This document shows positions 18,282 through 26,209 of a stretch of DNA of 64,000 nt, in pieces. A model generated the notes under the pieces. The model ran no database searches. It worked only from the letters and a program-made list of their open reading frames with translations, and was not told the DNA's origin. The translations under genes were made by a program, and so were the position numbers. Positions within the stretch are counted from its first letter, which is position 1, and the number at the start of each line of letters is the position of its first letter. The DNA comes from Oscillospiraceae bacterium (GTDB lineage: Bacteria > Bacillota > Clostridia > Oscillospirales > Oscillospiraceae): the NCBI GenBank assembly GCA_017435615.1, contig JAFSET010000016.1:58583-122582 (forward strand). Direction: 5' to 3'.

Positions 18282-18443
18282 AGTAAACGATGATGAAATC
18301 GACAAGAATTAGTAGCGAGAGTTTTTGACACGAATTAAAGTTCAGAAAATGCCGGAATACTGGATGTATTTCAAATTTTATGAACTGAAAAGTTGGGGCA
18401 AAAGATCCGCTAATAATCGCAGACGATTTCATCAGCGTTTACT
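18282..18443. repeat. Inverted repeat (20 bp, one mismatch) bracketing a 122-bp segment
   Basis: The left arm (18282-18301) and right arm (18424-18443) are inverted copies differing at one of 20 positions. Weaker matching (ATTA, TAGCG, TTTT blocks) continues ~25 bp inward. The arms sit exactly between the ribosome binding site of the PPIase-like gene and the stop codon of the giant gene. The segment inside holds a perfect TTGACA on the plus strand (18325-18330), pointing away from the operon and lacking a good -10. It also holds a weak TAAAAT-type -10 on the minus strand. An invertible promoter, a MITE or an RNA structure are all possible. Confidence 0.7.
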
Positions 18444-21400
18444 CTACTTCTTTTTCCGTTCCTTCGATACCGCCACGATCACAACGACGCAGATAACAGC
18501 CAGCGCCAAAACCGCTGCCGCAGCATATCCGATCCAGGGGATACCACCGGGCTGCTCTGGCTCCTTGGTGTCATCTTCGATCTGGCCCTGAGGCGGCTGG
18601 GTTCCCTCCAACTCACCGGCCGGAGGCAAATCACCGCCGGCAGCCTTCAGCACTTCCGCAAAGTCGCCGTTTACCAGCAGATTTGTCTTGCTGGTATCGC
18701 CCTTGCGGTACAGGCATACATCCTCCACCATCATCCAGTTATCGGCGTTGGCATCGTGCCAGAAGGAAACCAGCACCTGTCCGCTGCTGACCTCCACCTC
18801 CAGCCGGATCTGCATCCAAATGCCGGATTTGGGGATCTTGGTGCCTGCCTGGGCATTGGGATCTGCCTGATCATAGCCCTTCAGCAGCATAGCCGCATCA
18901 TATTGTCCGCCGCTGGATTTGACCCAAGCGGTCAGCACATAGGTTCCGTTTTCCAGGCCGGTGACGGTCTGTGTCAGGCTGGCTGCCTGCTTCGCCGCGG
19001 TGTAGAAGCCGATGCTGCCCTCCTCGGTGATGAAGACTGTGCTCAAATCGTTGTTATCAGTCCAAATTTCCCAACCCTGAGGCAGGTCCTCTGTTCGTAC
19101 AGGCGGCTGAGTCTGTTCCGTTTCCAAGGTTTCAAAGTCGCCGTTTACCAGCAGATTGGCCCGTTCCGGATCACCGTTCTCATACAGCTTCAGATCATCC
19201 AGCATCAGCAGGCTTCCCTGAGGACCGGCGGCGTAAATGCCGATCTCCACATAATCATCCAGGGTTCGGAAGGTCAGACTGAAGGGTTCATAGCCTTCCA
19301 TCCGCTTGTCACTGAAGCACAGCTTTCCGTCCTTGCCGTTGGGTCCGACCAAAACATCCGCAGCCTCCAATTCGCCGCTCTTGTAGATGTATCCCTCCAG
19401 GGTGTAGCTTTGGCCGGGCTTCAGCTCCAGCCGCTGTACAAAGGTATAGCCGATCTTGCCGTACTGGCTGGTCAGTGCCAGGGCATAGTTGCCGCTGTGG
19501 GCATGGTCCGTCAGGAACCGGTAATTGGTGCCGGGATTGCTGTTCCAGCCCTCTGTCCAGCCGGGAATATCCCTGTCTGTCAGGGAAACGCTGATAGGCG
19601 TTTGCGGCGGCAATTCATTTTCCGCGTACTCAAAGCCGCCGTTTTTCAGCAAATTTTTCCTGCTGTTCTTCTTAGTCAGCTCCACCTGGTCCACAATGAT
19701 CCAGTTATCCGGATTGCCATCGTTCCAAATGGAAATCTGCACCTGGCCGGAGGTCACTTCAAATTCCAGTTCAATTCTGGTCCAGATGCCGGTCTTGGGG
19801 ATCCTGGTGCCGGACTGGCCTGCCGGGCTTTCCTTGTCATAGCCCTTGGCCAGCAAGGCCGCGTCATTCTGACCGCCGCTGGAGCGGACATAGGCTGACA
19901 GCACATAAATGCCGTTTTCCAGGCCGGTCACATACTGGGTCAGGCTGGAAGCATGCTTTGCGGTGTTGACAAAGGCAGCCGCCTGCTTGCCTTCATAGGC
20001 GGTATTGGTCACAAACAGTTGGCTCTTATCGTCATTTTCTGCCCAAACCTCCCAGTCCAGGGGGTAATCATAGGCCTTTTCCGGGGCGGCGGTCTGCGGT
20101 CTTTCCATGACTTCAAAGCCGGGGTTTTCCACCAGATTGGTCTGCTTCTTATCCGCAGTCCTGTAGACCTTCACATCATCCATCAGGAACAGTGCACCCA
20201 CAGGTCCGTCGCAGAAAATTTCAACCGGCACGGTACTTTCCTGAGCCGTAAAGGTCAAGGTGGCCTTTGTCCAGGTGTCCGCCGAAATATCCTTCAGGCT
20301 CAGCTTGTTGGTAGTGCCGCTGATCAGCAGATCCAGCATTTTAAAGCTGCCGCTGCGCAGCACATAGCCTTCAAAGGTGTATGTTTCGCCCACTTTCAGG
20401 TTTCTGACAAGCTGTCCAAAGGTATAGCTGATGGCGCTTTGTGTGCCCGTCAGTGCCAGGGCATACTTTCCGCTGTGGGCGTATGTGGTCAAATAGCGGT
20501 AGTTGGTGCCTTCATTTCCGTTCCAGCGAGTGACCCAGCCGGGGATCTCCACATCCTCCAGAGGTACCTCCATAGACGGTTCTGTGGGCAGCTCCGGCTC
20601 CGAGGGTTGGGTAGGAGCAGGCGGCTCGCCGTTTTTGACCTTTTCAAAGCCTCCGTTTTTCAGCAAATTCTTGCTGCCATTTTGGGCAATCAGCTCCACC
20701 TGGTCCACGGCAATCCAATTTCCCTTGTTGCCGTCGTTCCAAATAGAGATCTGCACCTGACCGGAGGTCACTTCAAATTCCAGCTCGATCCTGGTCCAAA
20801 TGCCGCTCTTGGTGATCTTGGCACCGGACTGTCCTGCCGGGTTTTCCTTGTCATAGCCCTTAGCAAGAAGTGCCGCGTCATTTTGTCCGCCGCTGGAGCG
20901 AACATAGGCAGACAGCACATAAATGCCGTTTTCCAGGCCGGTTACATACTGGGTCAGGCTGGAAGCGTGCTTTGCGGTGTTGACAAAAGCGAAGCCGTAG
21001 CTGCCGTCCCGGGCAGTATCTGTCACAAATAGCTGCGTATTGTCGTCATTTTCCGCCCAAATATCCCAATTGACCGCATAGTCAAAGACTTTTTTCGGTG
21101 CCTTGGTCTGAGCTGCTTCCATCACCTCAAAGCCGGGGTTATTTACCAGGTTGGTCTGCTTTTTATCTGCGGTCTTATAGACCGCCACATCGTCCATCAG
21201 GAACAGCGCACCGGCAGGACCGTCGCAGAAAACCTCCATCGGCACGGAGCTTTTCTCCGCCACAAAGGACAGCGTCACCTTGACCCATTCCTCTGCCGGG
21301 ATATCCTTCAGGCTCAGCTTATTCACGGTGCCGTTGATCAGCACATCCAGCATGGTAAAGCTGCCGCTGCGCAGCACATAGCCCTCAAAGGTATATTCCG

Positions 21401-24400
21401 CGCCGACCTGCAGCTTCTGCAGAATCTGACCGTAGGTATGTCCGATGGGGCTGTCCTTACCGATCAGTGCCAAGGCATGCTTGCCGCTGTGGGCATAGGT
21501 GGTCAGATAATGGTATCTTTTCCCCTCATTGCCGTTCCAGCGCACCACCCAGTCCGGAATATCCGTTTCCTTCAGGGGTACTTCCATAGGCGGCTCTGTC
21601 GGACCGATGGGCTCTGTAGGCTCCGACGGCTGGGTGGGAAGAGGCTGCTCACCGTTTTTCGCCTGCTCAAAGCTGCTGTTCTTCAGCAGATTGGTGTAGC
21701 TTGCATCATCCTTTTTGACAAGCTCTGCCTGATCCACGGCAATCCAGTTGCCCTTGTTGCCGTCATTCCAAAGAGAGATCTGCACCTGGCCGGAGGTCAC
21801 TTCAAATTCCAGCTCGATCCTGGTCCAAATGCCGCTCTTTGTGATCTTGGTGCCGGACTGGCCTGCCGGGTATTCCTTGTCATAGCCCTTGGCCAGCAAG
21901 GCCGCGTCATTCTGACCGCCGCTGGAGCGGACATAGGCAGACAGTACATACACACCATCTTCCAGGCCGGTTACATACTGGGTCAGGCTGGAAGCGTGCT
22001 TTGCGGTGTTGACAAAGGCAAAGCCATAGCTGCCGTCCCGGGCGGTATCTGTGACAAATAGCTGAGAATTGTCGTCATTTTCCGCCCAAATATCCCAGTT
22101 TGCAGCATAATCGAAGACCTTTTTCGGTGCTTTGGTCTGAGGGGTTTCCATCACCTCAAAGCCGGGGTTTTCCAACAGATTGGTCTTGCCGCTGTCGGAG
22201 GTCTTATAAACCGTTACATCATCCAAAAGGACGATAGCCTTTGCACGGGCATCGCCAAACAGCTCCAGGGCCATAGTGCTTTCGCCAGGGACAAAGGTCA
22301 TGGTCACTTTGCTCCACTGGTCCTCCGGAAGCTCCTTCAGGCTCAGCTTGTTGGCATTGCCGCCGACCATCAGGTCCAACATTCTGAACTTTCCGCTGCG
22401 CAGTACATAACCCTCCAGGGTATATTCCTGCCCAACCTCCAATTTGCGCATCAACTGGCCATAGGTGTAGCTCAGTGCGCTGTCTGTTCCGGTCAGGGCC
22501 AGTGCATAGCGGCCACTGTGGGCGTGGGTCGTCAAATAGCGGTAGTTTGTGCCTTCGTTGCCGTTCCAGCGGGTGATCCATGCAGGAATTTCCACATCCT
22601 CCAGCGGCACCTCCATAGGCAGCTTCAAAACCGGGTCCTGAATATTCTGACCGTCGGACATATCCAGCGTCTGAATGGCGCTTGCCCGGTAGAACTTGTC
22701 TTTACCGGTGGAATAGTTGACCACCTTGACCTTGCTGCCATCCTCACTGAACATCAGCAGAGTTGCCATGGCAAAGGGTGCTTTGCCTGCTGCCAGATAA
22801 TCATCCCGGTCATCACTTTGACTGTCGATGAGCATCTCGGTAACAATGTTATCCCCGGCACCGCCCTGCTGGCGCACCACCACATCGGTGCTGTGAATAT
22901 GGCCGCTGAGGACCATTTCAATATTTTCGTGCTTGCCGATGAGCAATTCCCAAAGGTCCTGTCCCACCAGCTCGCAGCGGTCGGAGGTGTCCAGCCACTG
23001 ACCCTGCGCGCTCAGATACGCGTGGGTGGTAATGATGACCTTGTGATCCGGATGAGCAGCCACAACGCTGTCCGCCCATGCGATCTCCGCCTCTGAGTGG
23101 TTATAGTCCAGCGTCAGGATCAGCCATTTGGTCTGTCCCACTGTCAGGGTGATATAGGCATTGGCCAGGGAGCCGCCTTCTTCGTACCATCCCTGGATTT
23201 GGCTGTGATAGCCCAGGTCCTTCATGCTGTTTTCGAATACAGCCGTATCATTATCCGGATATTCGGGAATGGAATCGTGATTTCCCTTAACCAGAGTATA
23301 AGGAATTCCGGTAGCATGGAGCTTGCCGATAGAGGCCACCGCGTGGGCCCATTCCTTCAGTGACTGGGCTTTGGTGCTTTCGTCTGCGTTGCTGGGAGAG
23401 GTATCTGCAATGTCACCCAGGCCCAAAACCGCCTGAATATTGTATTTCTCCCGGTTCTCCACGATCCAGCCGTACAGCTCGCCCAGGTAATCGTTGCCCT
23501 TTTGGGTATCGCCCCGGTTGGTATACTGGGTATCACCCACCGCCACAAAGGCGTAGGGGTATTTTTCCAGAGTATCCTCGGTCAGCCGGTCGAAATATTC
23601 GCCGTAGTACACTGCGTCATAGCCATGACCGGTCAGATCTGTGATGACATTGGGATCCTTCTGTTTTTCCAAATCCCACTGCGCCATGACGCCCTGAGCA
23701 CTGCTGAGTGTGAGGCTGAATAAGCTGCCGGCAAAATAGTTTTCGTTGCCCGGTGTGTGGTCACCTGCCAAAGCGAAGGCATCTGTCCAAATGTCTGTGG
23801 GTACTTCAAAGGCTACAGTTTGCTGCAATGCTTCATTGACATAGCAGCTTGCCTGGGCGTTTTCCCACATTACTTTCAGCGTCACCTTTTCGCCGGTGCG
23901 CAGATCTGCTTCATCAAACACCGCTTCCGCGGCTTCGCCGTCTGCCTGTACAGCACGCAGATAGGGCTGCCCCTGTCCGTTAACGCCAACGGTAAAGCCG
24001 GCTTTTTCCAAATTGCTCAGCAGGACGCCGCCCCGGCCATCTTCCGCTGTCAGGCACAGCTCCGCTTCTACGCTCACCGGCACCTGTTCAAAGGCTTTAT
24101 CCACCTTCAGCATATGGGAAGCACCGGAAACGGCAGCTTCAAAATCGCCGTTTTCCAGCAGATTGGTCTGATTGGGGTCGTCAGCCCGGTAAATTTTCAG
24201 GTCATCGGCCAGCAGCAGACCGCCCTGAGGACAGACTGTGAAAATACTGAAGGTACTGTCCGTTCCGGCAACAAAGCTGCCGGTGCAAAGGGTCCAATCC
24301 TCTATCTGCCAATCCTTTAGCTGCAGGAATGTGCTGCCCATCATCAGGCTGACGGAGGAGAAGCTTCCGGTCTTGCGGAAATAACCCTCGAAAATGTATT

Positions 24401-26015
24401 CCGCATCCTTCTGCAGTCCGTTGACTGTTGTGGCAACGGTGTGGCTCATTTCCGTTTGCAACGCCGTCAGCGCCAATGCGTACTTGCCGCTGTGGGCATA
24501 GGTAGTCAGAAAGCTGCTGCGGTACTGATCCTGATTGTTCCAGGATACATACCACCCCTCCGGCTGCTTATGGGCACCTGCATAGGTGATCTCCACCGGC
24601 TGAGTCGGTTCCGGCTCGGTAGTTTCCGGTTCTGTTGTTTCCGGCTCGGTAGTTTCCGGCTCGGTGGTTTCCGGTTCGGTGGTCTCCGGTTCGGTGGTCT
24701 CCGGCTCGGTGGTCTCCGGCTCGGTGGTCTCAGGCTCTGTAGCTTCCGGCTGCACCTGGCAAGCCTCAAAGGAACCATCCTCCACGCCGTTGACGAAGGC
24801 CATATCCTCCGTCATACTGCCCCAGAAGCCATAGCCCTCCAATCCGTCTATGTAGAAATAGTTACCGGCATCCAGCACAAGGTTGAATTCCAGCTCTGCC
24901 CGGTCATATTCCGGACCGCACCACACACCAAAGGCGGTATCCTTATTTTCATTCAGTGCTGTCCACTGACTTCCAATGGCTGCGATCACATCATCGGCAA
25001 AATTGCAGCGGTTACCGCCGGCTGCCGGTTCTACCGGGTTGATCGCACCGACCCAGCTTCCCTCGGACAGCTTGCCCTCTACCTTGGCATACAGCTTCAT
25101 ACCAATACCGGCTTCGCCGTTGGCTTGCATACCCAAATCTGTTTTATACAGCTTATAGCGCAAGCAAATATTGGCTTTTTCGGTGGGGTGACCGATCCGC
25201 AGGCTGTTGCTGCCCTGGCTGCCGCCTTCCACCACTGTCACATAGTCGGCATCTGCCGCTGTGCCGCCGTTCCAGTACACATACCAGTTTTCGCCCAGCT
25301 CCTTCTGCACATCGGTCCAGCCGTCCTGGGACTGGGTGGTTTCCGGTTCTGTTTGATTATCCTCAAAGGAGCCGTTTTTCACCACATTCACAAAGGCCAT
25401 ATCTCCGATATCGCCCCAAAAGCCGTAGCCCTGCAGATCGTCCAAATAGAAATAGCTGCCCGGCTCCAGCACAATGTTGAATTCCAGCTCTGCCCGGTCA
25501 TATTCCGGACCACACCATACGCCGTAGTAATCCGCCGTTTTGTCGATGGATGTCCAGGCTGTGCCAATGGAGGCCAGTTCCGCATCGGACAGGTTGCTGC
25601 GGTTGCCGCCGCCGGGATTGCTCACCGGATTGATCACGCCGATCCAGCTTCCGCTTGCCAGTGCGTTTTCCACCTTGGCAGAGAATTTCATGCCAATGCC
25701 TGCTTCCTGGCCTGCTGTCAAGCCCATTTCGGACTTATAAAGCTGATAGCGCAGGCACAGATCGGTTTTTTCCGTGGGATGGCCGATCCGCAGCGCATAA
25801 TCTCCCTGTGCGCCACCGGAAACGATGCTTAAATAATCCGTATCCTCGCAAGCGCCTCCGTTCCAGTTTACATACCAATTTTCGCCCAGCAGCTCCTGGA
25901 CGGTCAAGGTTTCAGACAGGGCCTTCATACGGCCGCCGGGAATGTAAACCAGCGAACACAAAAGGGCCACAGCCAACAACATGGCTATAGGTCTGCGCAA
26001 TAAGCTCAGCTTCAT
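18444..26015 (-). CDS. Giant membrane-anchored multi-CBM protein with metallophosphoesterase domain
   Basis: 2523 residues from ATG 26013-26015 (GGAGGGG site; the signal peptide begins here). Order: signal peptide (1-~30); two copies of module A (~35-210 and ~235-415); a PETTE linker (~423-470); a CBM4/9-like domain; a LamG-like sandwich (~635-815); a calcineurin-type metallophosphoesterase (~818-1050) with GDTQ, GLGDIAD, GNHD, TTHAY and SGHIHS metal ligands all kept; four ~340-residue tandem repeats, each of two CBM-like halves (~1130-2450); then a Pro/Glu linker and a C-terminal membrane helix with an ERKKK tail. A phosphodiesterase or phosphatase tied to so many sugar-binding modules suggests a phosphorylated glycan or teichoic-type polymer as target (inference). 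Upstream is the conserved promoter block shared with the next giant gene. Confidence 0.88.
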   Translation of the reverse strand: MKLSLLRRPIAMLLAVALLCSLVYIPGGRMKALSETLTVQELLGENWYVNWNGGACEDTDYLSIVSGGAQGDYALRIGHPTEKTDLCLRYQLYKSEMGLTAGQEAGIGMKFSAKVENALASGSWIGVINPVSNPGGGNRSNLSDAELASIGTAWTSIDKTADYYGVWCGPEYDRAELEFNIVLEPGSYFYLDDLQGYGFWGDIGDMAFVNVVKNGSFEDNQTEPETTQSQDGWTDVQKELGENWYVYWNGGTAADADYVTVVEGGSQGSNSLRIGHPTEKANICLRYKLYKTDLGMQANGEAGIGMKLYAKVEGKLSEGSWVGAINPVEPAAGGNRCNFADDVIAAIGSQWTALNENKDTAFGVWCGPEYDRAELEFNLVLDAGNYFYIDGLEGYGFWGSMTEDMAFVNGVEDGSFEACQVQPEATEPETTEPETTEPETTEPETTEPETTEPETTEPETTEPETTEPEPTQPVEITYAGAHKQPEGWYVSWNNQDQYRSSFLTTYAHSGKYALALTALQTEMSHTVATTVNGLQKDAEYIFEGYFRKTGSFSSVSLMMGSTFLQLKDWQIEDWTLCTGSFVAGTDSTFSIFTVCPQGGLLLADDLKIYRADDPNQTNLLENGDFEAAVSGASHMLKVDKAFEQVPVSVEAELCLTAEDGRGGVLLSNLEKAGFTVGVNGQGQPYLRAVQADGEAAEAVFDEADLRTGEKVTLKVMWENAQASCYVNEALQQTVAFEVPTDIWTDAFALAGDHTPGNENYFAGSLFSLTLSSAQGVMAQWDLEKQKDPNVITDLTGHGYDAVYYGEYFDRLTEDTLEKYPYAFVAVGDTQYTNRGDTQKGNDYLGELYGWIVENREKYNIQAVLGLGDIADTSPSNADESTKAQSLKEWAHAVASIGKLHATGIPYTLVKGNHDSIPEYPDNDTAVFENSMKDLGYHSQIQGWYEEGGSLANAYITLTVGQTKWLILTLDYNHSEAEIAWADSVVAAHPDHKVIITTHAYLSAQGQWLDTSDRCELVGQDLWELLIGKHENIEMVLSGHIHSTDVVVRQQGGAGDNIVTEMLIDSQSDDRDDYLAAGKAPFAMATLLMFSEDGSKVKVVNYSTGKDKFYRASAIQTLDMSDGQNIQDPVLKLPMEVPLEDVEIPAWITRWNGNEGTNYRYLTTHAHSGRYALALTGTDSALSYTYGQLMRKLEVGQEYTLEGYVLRSGKFRMLDLMVGGNANKLSLKELPEDQWSKVTMTFVPGESTMALELFGDARAKAIVLLDDVTVYKTSDSGKTNLLENPGFEVMETPQTKAPKKVFDYAANWDIWAENDDNSQLFVTDTARDGSYGFAFVNTAKHASSLTQYVTGLEDGVYVLSAYVRSSGGQNDAALLAKGYDKEYPAGQSGTKITKSGIWTRIELEFEVTSGQVQISLWNDGNKGNWIAVDQAELVKKDDASYTNLLKNSSFEQAKNGEQPLPTQPSEPTEPIGPTEPPMEVPLKETDIPDWVVRWNGNEGKRYHYLTTYAHSGKHALALIGKDSPIGHTYGQILQKLQVGAEYTFEGYVLRSGSFTMLDVLINGTVNKLSLKDIPAEEWVKVTLSFVAEKSSVPMEVFCDGPAGALFLMDDVAVYKTADKKQTNLVNNPGFEVMEAAQTKAPKKVFDYAVNWDIWAENDDNTQLFVTDTARDGSYGFAFVNTAKHASSLTQYVTGLENGIYVLSAYVRSSGGQNDAALLAKGYDKENPAGQSGAKITKSGIWTRIELEFEVTSGQVQISIWNDGNKGNWIAVDQVELIAQNGSKNLLKNGGFEKVKNGEPPAPTQPSEPELPTEPSMEVPLEDVEIPGWVTRWNGNEGTNYRYLTTYAHSGKYALALTGTQSAISYTFGQLVRNLKVGETYTFEGYVLRSGSFKMLDLLISGTTNKLSLKDISADTWTKATLTFTAQESTVPVEIFCDGPVGALFLMDDVKVYRTADKKQTNLVENPGFEVMERPQTAAPEKAYDYPLDWEVWAENDDKSQLFVTNTAYEGKQAAAFVNTAKHASSLTQYVTGLENGIYVLSAYVRSSGGQNDAALLAKGYDKESPAGQSGTRIPKTGIWTRIELEFEVTSGQVQISIWNDGNPDNWIIVDQVELTKKNSRKNLLKNGGFEYAENELPPQTPISVSLTDRDIPGWTEGWNSNPGTNYRFLTDHAHSGNYALALTSQYGKIGYTFVQRLELKPGQSYTLEGYIYKSGELEAADVLVGPNGKDGKLCFSDKRMEGYEPFSLTFRTLDDYVEIGIYAAGPQGSLLMLDDLKLYENGDPERANLLVNGDFETLETEQTQPPVRTEDLPQGWEIWTDNNDLSTVFITEEGSIGFYTAAKQAASLTQTVTGLENGTYVLTAWVKSSGGQYDAAMLLKGYDQADPNAQAGTKIPKSGIWMQIRLEVEVSSGQVLVSFWHDANADNWMMVEDVCLYRKGDTSKTNLLVNGDFAEVLKAAGGDLPPAGELEGTQPPQGQIEDDTKEPEQPGGIPWIGYAAAAVLALAVICVVVIVAVSKERKKK
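18650..22625 (-). repeat. Four ~1.0-kb tandem repeats within the giant gene
   Basis: Blocks beginning with a sequence encoding MEVPLEDVEIP or a variant recur at about 22620, 21590, 20580 and 19580, i.e. every 1.00-1.03 kb. Within them long stretches are nearly identical, for example the part encoding AFVNTAKHASSLTQYVTGL. They encode paired CBM-like domains. Such repeats can expand or contract by recombination and can be collapsed in short-read assemblies. Confidence 0.85.
24607..24749 (-). repeat. 15-bp tandem repeat array encoding a PETTE linker
   Basis: Eight 15-bp units encode PETTE, with a ninth variant (PEATE), between module A and the CBM4/9-like domain. The units differ only at synonymous positions (C/T, A/G). 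It forms a rigid, probably glycosylated spacer. Copy number is expected to vary by slippage. Confidence 0.9.
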
Positions 26016-26097
26016 AAAATCCCCTCCAAATATAATCATTTTCCCCTGTGAGCCCGGTTTCGTCAGGGCATACGGGCATATTGTGTCATTATGTACG

Positions 26098-26168
26098 ATT
26101 ATAGCACAGCTTGCCATCAATTTCGATATCATTATTTTGGATTGGATATCTTTTTTTGTGTATTTTTC
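26098..26168 (-). promoter_or_regulatory. Extended -10 promoter with conserved upstream block (copy 1)
   Basis: On the minus strand the -10 is TGC-TATAAT (TATAAT at 26098-26103), with no good -35 at 17 nt. Upstream come GATAT boxes spaced 20 bp and an A-rich CACAAAAAAAGATAT element. The whole ~70-bp block matches the one before the gene starting at 32026 in identical register, with roughly four in five bases the same. Confidence 0.7.
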
Positions 26169-26177
26169 ATAAATATA

Positions 26178-26203
26178 AGGGCCGCTCGAAACGAGCGGCC
26201 CCT
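26178..26203 (-). terminator. Terminator of the giant beta-helix gene
   Basis: A perfect 10-bp GC-rich stem (GGGCCGCTCG / CGAGCGGCCC) with an AAA loop lies 7 nt past the stop codon at 26210. It is followed on the minus strand by an A/T-rich stretch. Confidence 0.8.
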
Positions 26204-26209
26204 CAGGTA

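Noticed and set aside
24607-24749. CRISPR-like short regular repeats
   Set aside because: The 15-bp units are contiguous with no spacers and stay in frame encoding PETTE. The same holds at 58766-58930.
26016-26132. N-terminal extensions of the exported proteins at 26015, 32026, 6303, 14235, 55877 and 47336
   Set aside because: Longer frames run into promoter or neighbouring-gene sequence and bury the signal peptides or family N-termini. The shorter starts have ribosome binding sites or 4-nt overlaps.
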